Below, one piece after another: positions 10,894 through 23,700 of a DNA stretch of 64,000 nucleotides (the first letter of the stretch is position 1; each line of letters opens with the position of its first letter). The DNA comes from Rhynochetos jubatus (taxonomy: Eukaryota > Chordata > Aves > Eurypygiformes > Rhynochetidae): contig CM050651.1 in assembly GCA_027574665.1 (NCBI GenBank), positions 8,371,501 through 8,435,500 of the forward strand, read 5' to 3'. Position numbers and translations under genes: made by a program. The notes below the pieces were generated by a model. It was not told the origin of the DNA, did no database searches, and saw nothing but the letters and a program-made list of their open reading frames with translations.

Positions 10894-13800
10894 ATAGATT
10901 GATGGAAATGACCTTATCCCAAGAGTTGCCAAATACCCATGATGGCTGTAAAAACTAAGGAGACAAAAAATCAATTTGTGTTCAGCTGAGGATTCAGCAC
11001 TGTAAAAAGATGAACTAATAAAGTAGATGCTCACTATTTTGTGTTTTAACATCAATATATTAAGCAGCTGATAAAATCCAATACAGAAGGACGCATGCCA
11101 TCCTACTGCATATGGAGTGTCTTCAGTATACAAAGGAGAAAGCCCATCTGAGGCTTAAAGGTGTTAGACTGAGGCTCTGGACTCAATTGTCTTCTCCCTG
11201 TAGATGTTTTGTGTCACTCTGGTAGTCATTTATTCTTGCTGTTCCCCTTTCTAAAGGTAATTCACCTATTTCCAGAGGTAGAGAGTAGAAACGTTGCTAT
11301 TCATGCTAGAAGTTCGTTGACAACCATAATGAAGTACTGTGCCAGTAGAAGACACTTAAGGTATTGAGACAGAAGGACAAAACAATGGTGTCTCTGTCAT
11401 GATGGTTCTGCACTAAGCATTTGATGCTAATTGCTACCAGGCGCTCAAAAAAATGTCATTTTGTACCAGGAATGCGAGGACAGGCTTTCTGCCGACTTCC
11501 TCTACACTGTAAGAAAAGTGCCTGGGGCCAAGGGGATTTCAACAGCTTTGCCTTAAAGATAGAATTGCTTGACTCCTCTTTTCTCCCTTAGCTTGGAAAG
11601 GGAAACTTCTGAAATGGGTTTGCAAGAAAACAGTATGCTATTGCTCAGCAGACATGCTTAGTCTCAGGATGAGAATGGAGAATGACTGAGGCCACGGTTG
11701 TCCAGGCAAGGTTGTCTATGGTGAGAAGGCGCCATGAGTCCAGCGTGTTTATTGCTTTTATTTTATTACTTTTCTGTAATAAAAGGTGCTTCTGCAAAAC
11801 TTAGTGATTGACAGAAGTCAGGTATCATTGACATGTCATCTTACAACAGCTTTATATGTATCCAAGGAGAACGCTGATGCTGTTTTTTCAAAGGAAAATT
11901 TGGTATTTCGGTATCCTTGCCAAAGTATGCAATGGTAGTGATGGCTTGCTCGCTGTCATTGAACAGCTGGGAATACTGGGAAGCCAGATCCCCTGTTCCA
12001 CTCCTGGCTTCTTTGGTGCATGTTGTTATTAGACATGTGTGTTCAAAAGTGACATGATTTGTTTCAGGTGTCATATGTGGAAGAGGAATGTGAAAGGGCT
12101 TATGTTTCCAAAACTGTTATTTTATAATATATAGAGTAATACATAATTCATAACACTGCACTGGGACTTGTCTTTTAGCCATATATGTATATCCAGACTC
12201 TGATATTTGAATTGCTGTGTATTTCTGTGAAAGTCATTAATGTTCTGCATTTTGAGGAAATTGCCTTTCACTAAGCTTTGTGTTTATTTTCGGATCAATT
12301 CTACACTAAATTAAACGTACAAGTGGCTTTCTCTAGCACGTCCACACTACAGATGCAATTGTAAAATAGAGAATTTTTTTTCCCCATCCAGATTAGGTAA
12401 ATTAGGAAAAAGAAAGGGATCTGGTCACTGCACTACAGATTTTTTTTTTCCCCCCAGACAGATGTATCCTTTTTCTCTGTATGATCTAGTAAGACATACC
12501 AGTTTTTATCTAGTCTAGATGTTTTTATCTGATCTTGAAGACATCTGCTTGAATTTGTCAGCTGTATGTCACAATTGCTTTCAGCTTGATCTCCCATCAG
12601 CTGTCTTGATATAGATATTGCTCAGATGCCATCTCTGCATCTTGGACTTCACATCTTTCTGTGCTAATTAATTCCTCATCCAGGGCCAAATTGACTTAGG
12701 ATAAATTATTTTCAGCAAGAACCTTCCTTCACTTTCTTAAAAGCATTTGTCTAGGTGCCTTCAGATAATCTGTTTTTCAGGTTAGTAGTTATAGAAGTCC
12801 AAGTAGCTTATGACAATTTTAAAACTGAGTATTTCTATCTCATCTTTGGCCAGGGTCAGTGTTTCATGGGACTTGATTCTTAGTAGACTGTCATTTAAAT
12901 CCTTTGGTAGATCTCCTAGAATTTCCTAGTCTGAAACTGCCTTCATCCTAAAGGGTCTTTGAGAGGAGCTTTGAGCACTGGATTATTGCCTAAGGGCATG
13001 CAGTGCTAATCCTGCCATAAACAGGAAGACAATCTGTGTATAATATACTGTAATTAGGTGGCATGATTAGTCATAAAAACAGTTGATAGAAGGCTCACAT
13101 AAGCGTGTGATAGACATGCACGTTCTCTAATACCACAAGGAGGAAATACAGAGCCAGTTCAAAGGCAGCTTTGCAGTAGCTTTTGTTAGCAATTCTGCTA
13201 ATACTTTTCTTTGAGGACTGGGTATAAAGGTCTACGCTTCCTTGAGCCCTTGCCTGCTTGAGGAGAGCAGAGGATCTGTCAATGATAACGTCTGTGATGC
13301 GCGGGTTGTCTCTTGACTCGGTGCTCTGGGAAAGGACTGCAGCTGTTGTGCTCCCTCTTGCCCTCCTCACATGGAAGCCTCTACAGCATGTTTTCTTCTG
13401 GGAGCATCCATTTTCCTTCTGAGTATTACTGGGTGCCCCAGGCCAGCAAGATCCTTCCAAAGGAGGAAACCATATAGGCTGAAGTCAGGTTGATGCCATG
13501 CCTTCTGTGGTCTCCACGTGTATCTCATGGCCTCAGACTGTAGGGAGGGGATGTGTCCTCTTCTGTGAAGATTCTTGGGTCATCTCAGCATGGGGATTTG
13601 CTGATACTTATTTGTCTGCTGCTACTTATTCGTCCTGTGCTATTGCATATAGGCAGACAGGAGATCTGTGAAAGTCCTGAAGATTGATTTCTGGCCCAGG
13701 AGCTCTCTCTCCTTTTTATCCACAAATGACCTTTGGTTAAAAAAAGGGCACATCATGCATTGCTCTTCAGAAGGCCACGTAGCTTTGCATGCTACACATG

Positions 13801-16800
13801 CACTAAAGCAGAAAAAAGTGCTGTAAAGAAGCATGAAGAATGTTGGAAGGCTCATGGAATAAACGGGATGCCTGGACTTGTCCTAGGTAATGTCCACTGT
13901 AGCTGTATCTAGGGCAGACAAGAGATATCCAGGGGACCTAAGCTGTGGATGAAGGGCAGATGGGATGCCCACACTGGGAAAACCCTCAGGGTCGGATTTG
14001 CATTAACATATATGTAATCAAAATAGTCTATTTCCAAGGATGAGATTTCTGGAAACACAAGAGTGTTCCTCATTGTGAAATAGGAGATTTGGAATCCCGG
14101 TCCTACTATGTAAAACCCAGAGGAGGATAAATGGTGAAACAACAATGTCTTAATTCTAAATTTAATTTCAGCTGAATATTGGCTTGGTTCTTTACAGATT
14201 TGCCAGAAAAATTGCCGAGTAATTTTTGTTTATCTCAAAAGCACCAGCCAAACCCAGACTGAACTTTTCTCATGCAAAGGGAAAACACTGCTGATCAAAG
14301 GCCAAATTTGAATATGATTATGGTTGTGTGGTACTCACTCATGTAGACTGTAGTTATGGGGGGCAAAAAACAACATAAAGATCTAAATTTGTTCTTAATA
14401 GATAATAATTCACATTGGAATGAAAAATTATCATATGGGATTCACCTTGCTTTCTGGTGACTACATGTCAGTATGCAATAGCACAATGGAAGGTGTTGGC
14501 CACAAAAGTGGAACTAACGTGCCTAGCCTCCCAGATCAGTTTTCCTGTGCTTCCTGCTTAGACAGCAAATCTTAAGTTCTCTACGTGGCTTGCTGGAAGC
14601 TGGTGAATTAGAAAACCCTTATGCAAACTGAGAAGATTTCAAACTTAGTACTAGATGAAGACCCTACATTTAGGCGACGCTATGCACCTCCCTGCATGGA
14701 GCAACTGCTATTCCTCCTCTCCTTGCATTTCTGCTCCTTTCCCTCTTCCCTGTGCACTAAATCTGGTTTGACAGCTGTAACTAGATGTAGCTGTGGTGAA
14801 TGAACTGGCATGGTTCATACAGCAATTCTCATTTTTGCTAGGCAATGGCCTTATGTCCCTCAATGTCGACAACAATCAGTGGGATTTTTGGGCCATAAAC
14901 ATGGTGATATCCATATGTGGAATGGACAGAAAATGTGAAATATTAAGTAAGAAGACTTTTGCAGTGACAGTCTGTGAAATAGCTTTTATTTTTCTCAGTT
15001 TTTCAGCAATCTGAGATTTTCCATGCATATAATCCATTGTCAAGGCTATTGATGGCAATCACTTTCATCAGATCACAAAAGGGCTGTGGAATAATTTAAC
15101 ATGTCATGAACTGCTGTAATTTTAAGTAACCTATTGCTTAATTTATATGTTGGCTTCTAATATAATGTTAGCTTGTAAAGATTAGAAGGGGATATTACTT
15201 CAGCTCTAAAAATGCATTGCCTAACCCAACTTCATGACTAGGAACTAAAGCGGTAGGTATGTGATTATTTTTTTTCTGTATTTGCTAATTGCCTAGCACC
15301 CTGTTGCAATTGTGCTCCATTTAGGCTAGTACAGACCATGATTAATGAACCTGTTAGCTCCAGGTTTAAGTTTCTCTGAAGGCACCATGCTCAAGTTGGC
15401 ACTGCCAACTGTTTTAGAAACCACGAGTAGCCAATACAGAGTAATGTGGTCCTAAACAAAGATTTGCATGTTTGTTCTTCCTCTTGTCTTGTAAACTGGG
15501 TACGCCTGAATATCAATATATGTGCTTGTGCAGATGAAGAGGGAATAAGTGTTTTCTGCTGTTTTACGTGCCTAGTGCTGTTTTACAGCTTGGAATAGAT
15601 AGCTTAATTGAGACTGTGCATGGCATTCCCCTTGTTTAGTGTTTTGCCAGCTTGCAGGATGGAACCGTGGTTTCTTGCCAGATGAAGCATCACAGCAGAG
15701 TATCAGTTTCCCTAAACACAAATTGTATCATGTTTTCTTGGCCTCTGCCACTTAAAAATGTATGTTCCCTAGTATTTTGAATGTTAGCATCGTAATTTCT
15801 TTGCCTACAAGGACTGACTTTTATTAGGTCTAACTGGTGAGCTGTATTTTCTGTAATGAGCAAGATGGTAAAATCCCTGCTGCCAGCTCTCCATGTGATG
15901 TCTCCCTCACACTGTCATCACAAAATCACTGCAGCCTTTCTGTGGCAGCCCACGTCATCCTGGTGGACTGGGCACTGCAGCAGATGAGCCGTGCTTGTGT
16001 GATTCGTGTTGGCAGCTGAGGTGTGAGAGGTAACTGTCAGAAATATCACAATGAATCTCGCAGCAGGAACAAACAGCATTTTTAGTTAGCACGAGTACAT
16101 CTGGTAGCATGCTTCTAGAAGGTAAACAATACCTATTAAACATGTTTTAAATTCTTTATTTCACTGCAAGTAACTGATTTCCAGTGGCAAGGAGGAACCT
16201 GTACACTCTCCATTTATGTTGGAAACAGAAATACTAACCAACTGACTACAACTTGAAAGCCAACCTTTACTACCATGGCATCACCTCTAGTTAAGGCATT
16301 ACTTAGGGTACAGGTCTTGTGCCATTCTGTTTGTCCCATCACCAGGTAGACCCACTGGTGACCTAGTCTGTGGGACTCTTCATGAAACACTGCTCACCGA
16401 GGTTATTTCTACACAGCAAAGTGTGCTCTGAATCTTGCTCTTGAAGGTACTTTGAACAGCTCTGAGCTGTGAATATGGTTACATATGGCCATGCGTTAAT
16501 ACATGAGGTGTACTTTAGAGCAGGTTGGCTGGTTTCGTCCACTTGTCTGCCTGGTAGGCCTGGTTTTGCTCTGTTTACCTACAGAGGGTATTTTGACTCT
16601 AGATAAAGAAACAGCCACTGAGGCCAATGGCAGGGGGCATTGGCAGAGTGTAATACAGCATAAGATGGCACAATATATTCCACAACACATTTCTTTAACT
16701 AGTATGAGTTGAACACCCCTTTACTTCATTCATGGACTTAGTGGGGTTGATGGATATGTCTAAAACTTGGGAGATTTGATGTATTTCCAGGCTGCATTCC

Positions 16801-19800
16801 CATGCTGTTGGACTGTCTCCTCAACATGCATTTTCTGGGTTTTTTTACCCTCCCTCCTGGAGTATATCTGCCCTGCAGCCTGGATATATCCCCCGCTGAG
16901 TAGGGGTCTCAAAGCGCTGTTACTGGCGTGGGTAAATATGGCAGAATAAAGCCTTTTTATTTTCGTATACGCCATTCCTCAAAGCTTTCAAGCTTGAATC
17001 TGCAATTTCCAACCCAGCTGGCTTTCATGCTTTTCTGTAAGATAGTTTTGCCAAAATGCCAACAATGGCCTCAACTGTTTGTTGGTTTGGCACAGCTGTG
17101 TTCACAGTGGTCTTCGCAAAACAACTGCAATATTTAGAAAAATGCGCAAGAAACTCAAGACTGTTAATTGTTAAAATATTTTTGCACAAGGCATGACATT
17201 GAAAAGATTTTGCTCTGTTTTTTCAGTTTAGCAACTGTGGGAATTTCCAGTATTAAGTGACAGTTTCTCTTCTTACTGTGTTAAAAAAAAACCCAACATA
17301 ATATTTCATAAGTCAAAAACCAGTCAAAAATCCTATTTTAGTGGTTTTAACAATAGCAAAATCATTTTGGTCAGTCCTACAGTTTCATAGAAACTATGAA
17401 GGACTGTTTCTTATTACAAAACTGCTTGTTCATTCAAGTGGAAAGCAGCCTGATCCTGTTTAGCCAAACTGGACTTGCATCTAAAGGGGAAAAAAAAAGA
17501 ACAAATCGCACATAGTAGGGGTCCTCACACCCAGCCAAAATACGTTTGCCCCCAGTACTTCCTCTTCTTGACCCTATTGTCCTTCTGGAAGCCCCAGGCC
17601 TCTCATCTGGGAATTGTTTGAATTGCATCCCCAGTCATTTCAGCATCATTGAAACAAAGGGCAGATTGATCTTTTCCAAGCTCTGCAGGCTGTGAGCTTT
17701 CTCTTCCCAAGGGTTTGTGGAGTGCCTATTAAGCTGGATGGAGCCTAAGCCAGACCTTCAATGCACCTAGGTAGATAACAAAGGCAGGAGTGAAACCAAT
17801 TTCTAGATGGGCATTGAAGTAGTGCTGTGACCACCAGCCTCTGGAAGGCTTTCAGCCTCCAGGAGGAGGAGATGGTGCCTATGAAGGTGTGAGATTGTCT
17901 GCATTGTGATGTTTGTCTTGCCTTGCTGAGAAATATGTAAGGTCCTTTAGCAAGTGAGAGGTTATGTTCATGCTAAATCTAGCTGCAGTCAGTGCTTGGT
18001 CTTATTTTTCAATGTTACCACAATGTCCACAGCCCCTAGACTAAGCTGTTGTGTGGCAACCTAACAGTTGCTCCAGTTTTATTTCAGTTGACTGGTTCTC
18101 TTTATGCCAAGTGAGATGCTGCATGATATTGGGACAATTTCTCATCTTGAAGGTCCTTGTCACTAAATATTATGTTTCCACTCTGCCCTTCAAGTAGTCA
18201 TCTTGTCTTTGACAGCCCCTTGGGTCTTTTGGCTACTGGTGCCAAGCTATGCTGATTGGGCATCCTCTCCTGTGCAAATAGGGGACATATCATTAGTTTC
18301 CTAGGCACACCTCAGTCTGGCTAATTAGGCGTATTCCATAGACTGGAGGACTCTTAATTGGTCATTTCTAATCAGTGTCTGCCAGGGAGAGTTCAGTAAT
18401 TGTATGAGCTATTACCAGAGCCTTATCCTAGGTTTGGGGTTTTCTCCCATAACTGCTGCAACAAACTGGAACAGAATGACAAGTTATTTAAAAGATAAAT
18501 ATTTTAAATACGCAGAAAGGTCAGTTGAAGGAATTTGACTGAATTGTAAACTACCACTTCAGGGAATAGAGGAAAAAATGACCTCCTTTGCTATGGAGAC
18601 TGTGCTGAACTATTGCCAAGCCTTGAAATATTCAGATGATTGGTCAGCTGCCAAAAACTTGTTATTCATGAAATGCCTAGTGTATACAAGCTTGTAGAGC
18701 TATTACAGATCTTAATGAACTACAATAGAGGCTGTTGCTTTACTAAAGGCAGAGGAAGTGGCTTGTCCTACCAGATCCTTTGTTTCAGTCCATTTTTACA
18801 TGCATGGGACTAGAGAATCAACTGTCTTCCCTTGGTTTGAGTGACTAGCGAACTGGTGGTGTTTATGTGCACAGAGGGTGTTTGCCATGCAGGCAAGCTA
18901 TCTGCCCTGTAACTCATTAGATCCCTTGATTAGATTTTGCCTGAGCTCCCATGCCACAGGAGCCAGCCTTATTTAAGGCCAGTGTTTGGCTGCTCAGTTT
19001 TGAATTCGTGATCAGTGCAGCCCCAGGTTCTGTCAATTCCCAATCTCAACTCCCCTGGTTTTGCACATCTGACATAGGTTGCAAAGCACTTGATTAGATG
19101 GAGAATCATGCCCTGCTGCTCCATCTCTCACTTTTGGTTTACTCGGCTAAGTAGCTTACTGCTTTACTAGTAACGGCAAGGCAGGCACCACTAATAAGCA
19201 ACTTGCTTTCCAGAAATGAGACTCTGCTCTGTGTGTTACCATTCACATACTCAGTGATCACCAGAGCTAAAAGGCTGCTTGTATCATTCGTTTTCTATAC
19301 ATGTTTGATTTGTTGAAGCATTCATAATTTAACCTTGGCGTTTTTGGCATGCGATTGAGAACTGCGGGTGACCCCCTAGTCAGATGTTCAAACCACTCCA
19401 GTCTCGTTATGAAAACTCCTTGTCTGAATTTATGTTGTTTTCTGGTCACTAAGCTAATATTGAAAAAGCCAGAAAGGTGTCTGATATGTATAGTAGGAGA
19501 CTTGGTGACTTTTCTGAGAGGGAAACCAAATGGCAGTTTGAGGCTTCCAGGGGCTGAAGATTAGCTTCACCAAAACACATCATCTGGGGTACTGTTTTTT
19601 GTTCTTGATTCCTTCTTCGAGAGAGTTCAGGACTCTTCAGTTTCTCACACCTCAGATATGTACCACTATCATTTCTCATTTCACCATAATTAAATGTTGT
19701 TCTCGTCATGCTGCATGAATTAGTCTGGAGGCTTCTAGCAAAATCCAATACAAAACAATGCTACTCTTCAGATAACTTGGTAGTTCCTAGGATAACCCCT

Positions 19801-20340
19801 GCCAAAAGGTTGGAAAGGATAAAAATAAATTTAATCAGAATTTATTGAACTCTAAGAGGAATGAAATACCTCCAAAATTATACCAGAATCTGCACAAGAC
19901 TGTTTCACCAAAGGAACACCAATCTGTAAGCATCAAATTAACAGAAAAAGCTTCGGCTTGATGAAAATGTTTCGGTGAACTTTCCCACGAGCCTTGGGTG
20001 CTGCACACTTACAGAGTAATGTCCTCCCATGTCAGGGGCTGAAATCTGCTCTCTTACGCTGTCTTAAATAACACTAACACATCTCTGACTCCCCTAACGA
20101 GCCAATCGGCTGCTCTGGGTCCTTGCAATGGCCTAAAACTGCTGTGTGGGTGTGCGATTCAAGTTTCCTAAGCGGGGAGGGCTCGTGCATGTGCTAACTC
20201 TCCTGAAATAATACTCGGCACTGTTTATTTGAAGAGGTCTCCAGCCTGTAGGACTTCAGCCTGGGCTTTTATGAAAGGGTTAGCTTAATCCACCAGGAAA
20301 GGTGCTGTGTGTGTTAAACACTGCCCCAGCAGCAGCTGCA
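10894..20340. other. Unique AT-rich DNA, no gene seen
   Basis: Nearly ten kilobases without a recognisable exon, mobile element or RNA gene. Open frames are all short (121 codons at most, 13,095-13,460 minus) and domain-free. Small homopolymers occur, for example a T10-C6 junction near 12,440-12,456. Confidence 0.45.
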
Positions 20341-20612
20341 GCTACCTGAATTCCTGGGGCGAGGCTGCGGCAGAAATCCCTCCGCCCTACGAAAGGCTTC
20401 GTTGGTAGTTTTCACTTCATTGCACTTCTTACTTATGTTTTGCCGGTCCTTCAGCACTTTTCCTTTGAAGGCAGCCACTTTAAACGAAACTGCTCTGAAG
20501 GCTCGCTCTCACACCTGCCCGGCCTGATGCTGCTTTCGGATGGGCACAGCCGGAGAGGCCCGGGTGGGCAGCGGGAGCGCTGGGACGCGCGGGGGGATTC
20601 GCCGGGCTCCGG

Positions 20613-20626
20613 CTGACCCCTAGTGG
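20613..20626 (-). promoter_or_regulatory. CTCF-like site
   Basis: The plus strand reads CTGACCCCTAGTGG. Its complement matches the CTCF core CCASYAGRKGGCRS at 13 of 14 positions (G to T at position 11). It lies inside the small CpG island, and CTCF often binds such places. Confidence 0.35.
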
Positions 20627-20653
20627 CAACCGCGGGGCTGGACCGAGCCTGGA

Positions 20654-20677
20654 GGGGGCTCGGGGCGGGGATGGGGG
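20654..20677 (+). other. Short-loop G-quadruplex motif in CpG island
   Basis: G runs of 5, 4, 4 and 5 bases are separated by loops of 3, 1 and 2 bases. Short loops predict a stable fold. Such motifs are common at vertebrate promoters. Confidence 0.65.
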
Positions 20678-20700
20678 CAGCCCCTTATTGCCTGACACGC

Positions 20701-23700
20701 ACTTTGTCTTGCTTCTGCAAACCCCTGCGAGAGGAAAAAGATGTGTGTGCGCGTGTTAATATATGCACATGACCTATAGTTAAATAGAAATCATTAAATA
20801 CGTGTAACCTGCACGTTGCCTATGGCCCAGCTCCTGGGTGTAGCTGCAGCTGGTGGGCTCTGCCCCTCGGAGGGGCACATGGAGGAGAAAGGCTCTATCT
20901 CGGCACCCGCAGGCTGCGAAGGGCTTTGCCCGAAGATTCTGGGTCCCGCTGGTAGCACCCGAGCTGCTCAAAGAAAACCCGAGGCCCAGGTGATGCTGCG
21001 ACTTTGGGTGGTGCACCAGCCTGAGCAAACGTGGTTCTTCACCCTCCCGACGGTAACGAATCTGCCCCTTCGTTGCCTGCACAAAGAGCCTCTGTGGCTT
21101 CAAGAGAAACCGAATATTTTGGGAGATGCACTCAGGGGCCAGGAAGAAAAGAAATAAAGGGGAATGAAATAATCACACTTCTGTAACTTTTTTCCTTTGG
21201 CAGGTACAGTTCGGTAAATACCCTCCAGCAAACCTTTGACATGTAACTTTTTTATCTTCAAGATAATTGCCCTCTGTTCTAAAAATCTCCTCTGTTTCTG
21301 AGGATGTCTATTGAAAGTTATGCTACCGAGAGGAAAAAGTTAGTTCAAAATCTTTTAATGTAACTCCATTTAATAGGTGTGTGTGAAAACTATGCAGCCA
21401 TAAAAAGAGCGGTGTAAAGTATCTGTGTGCGGTGTGGATACTGCGGGCTGATGTTGTCCTGGGACTGGTATATGACAGTGGTGAAGCCAAATTTCAGATC
21501 CAAGCAAAACTGAAAATCCAGAACCTCTGCCCAGCAGCGGGGCGGTGCTGCGAAGTCTTTAATTGCACACTGTAGTTATCTGTAACCGGGACAACCATCG
21601 ACAACAATCATAAATGGTTCCTTTTAGGATTTTTGGAGCCAGTTAAGCCTTTATGTTAAAGTCATAGGGTAAGCAGTTCGGAGAGGGGGGAGAAGTCAGA
21701 CCTCAAAAGCTGCAGAGAAAGCAGCCACCTTCTGCTGTCAGGGGAGAGCTGGTAAAAAGCTCACGTTTCTCATTTGGAGAGATTAGTTTGTTCTGCCACA
21801 CACACACACAGGGATTCTGAGGACTTCAGCTGGAGTTACCTGCACATAAAAGAGTGACTAATGTGGTGAAGGATTTAAATATTTAAGTCTCTTTAACATA
21901 ATCTCCATTAATTTTTATGGATTAAGGAATTCTCCGTGTTAATGCAGTCACAGAGGCTTTTGAACTCCTGGTTTGCTAATTGGTGGATAGAAAATAATTC
22001 CTTTTGTATGTCCAGATAACTGTGGACTGTTAGCAAATTAAGGAATTACAGTAAAAAACTCTGTGTAAGGCATTATTTACTGGCCTCCCTTGATAAATGT
22101 GTTGCAAGTATTGAAGAATTAGGACAAAAAACCCCACCAATCTGGAAATGGTTGATGGGCATTGAATGTGCAAATTATTAACCCATCTAAGCCAACAAGT
22201 TGGGAAGGGATGATGTCAGTGGTGAACCTGCACTCTGTCCTCAAAATAACAATTCTTTAGAGCAGTTGCTCAAAAGGATTAAAAAAAAAAAAAATTAATT
22301 GATGTTACAGTCCTGTGGCAACAAAATGAAAACCTGAAGAAGACAGAACTGCAGGACAGCCTGACAAATGTTCCAAGAAACCGTTTTAGGGAGTTCCCTC
22401 ATCTGCAGGCTTCTCCTGGTCAAAAACTGGGATAAGGGCACTTCTTGTTGATGTTCACACAAAACAGTGCATATGTGCAGAGTGTGGGGACAGCTCTGGA
22501 GCAGCTGCAGTCCTGGGATAAAACAGAAAATGCACTACATGCATATATACGTACATGTATTGCTCCTAGTAACATGGTTCTGCTGGTGCTGGTATTTTTT
22601 GGAGGCGCGGGGGAAGGCTGGGCTTGCACAGCCCCACTGCAATCGGGGATGATGAGCAGTGCAGTACAGAGACTTGTACCAAAAGGTGCTGGATCACTTA
22701 ATCGTGTGCTGAGCCCAACCTGGCCGATGGCTTCAAATACTGTGCTCAAAGGGAAACAAGATACTGCTCAGTAATTTCTAGGGGCATTGCAAGTGGTGGA
22801 GGTGTGCACAGCCCCCTCTCCATCCTGTGGTACCCAGTTAAGCTCTTAGGTGGCGAATTGGTAACCAGTGTCTGAATTTACTCTGCCTTATCACTGCTGT
22901 ATTACTTTCTGTTGCTGCTGCCAACAGCAGTACGATACAAATGCTGAACCAGCAGCTGGCAATCTCTCAAATACATATGTGTTTATCTGTTTAAAAATAG
23001 TGACTGGGAATGAATGCTTTCCAGGATCAGAAGGGTCCTCTTTCTGGGATTTGTTTAAGACAGTATATTTTTGTTGTAACAGCACATTCTTCGTGCTGCT
23101 TTGCCTCTCCAGTTAGATCTTCCTGGCCCTTGCCTCTTGTTTACTGAAGCAGATTTTGTAGACATCTTACAGAGACTTTTGTGTCCTACTTTTTTAATGT
23201 GTTCACTTGGGATGAAATCCATTCCCACCCAGAAACTGTGGGCTAATTGATGCTTAAAGCTCTCTGTAATAGGGAATCCAACCATGCGCTGGCATGGCAT
23301 AAACCCTCTTTCTTCTGCATAGTACTGACCATAATGTTCAGTCTAGGGATATGCCATATGGATCCTGCTGTCTCTTCCATCTAAACACTACATTTTAAAT
23401 TGTGAATTTTTTTCCTTGCCTATACAGCTAGTGAAAACTGCTTTTTTTTTTTTTTTCCCTCCTGGATGTCAAAATCTTTTCATGAATTTGTGCAATGGTT
23501 GTAAAGAGGCATACAAAATATTCTTATTGCTTCCCCTCTGGTAGCTGGGGAATGTAAGAGGGGGGAGAATAGTCAGGTTCAGCATAACAAATGCAAACAA
23601 ATCAGAGATGATCTGTGTGATATTACTCATGGCAAATTGGGTTCAGGAACTGGGCATTTGGTTTGCACTTGCTTTGTGGATTATTAACATTATGATTAAT

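Larger units (their letters stand above)
20341..20700. promoter_or_regulatory. Small CpG island, promoter-like
   Basis: CpG, rare elsewhere in the window, clusters here. About 17 to 18 occur between 20,520 and 20,700, near the number expected for that base composition, so CpG is not depleted. In birds and mammals such islands usually mark unmethylated promoters or enhancers. It contains a short-loop quadruplex motif (20,654-20,677) and a CTCF-like site (20,613-20,626). A minus-strand open frame (20,480-20,698), rich in Pro and Ala, is explained by composition. No initiator, donor or first exon could be fixed, so direction of transcription is unknown. Confidence 0.5.

Noticed and set aside
16665..16673. 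AGATGGCAC and several other partial CTCF cores
   Set aside because: Three or more mismatches to the 14-base consensus, which is expected many times by chance.
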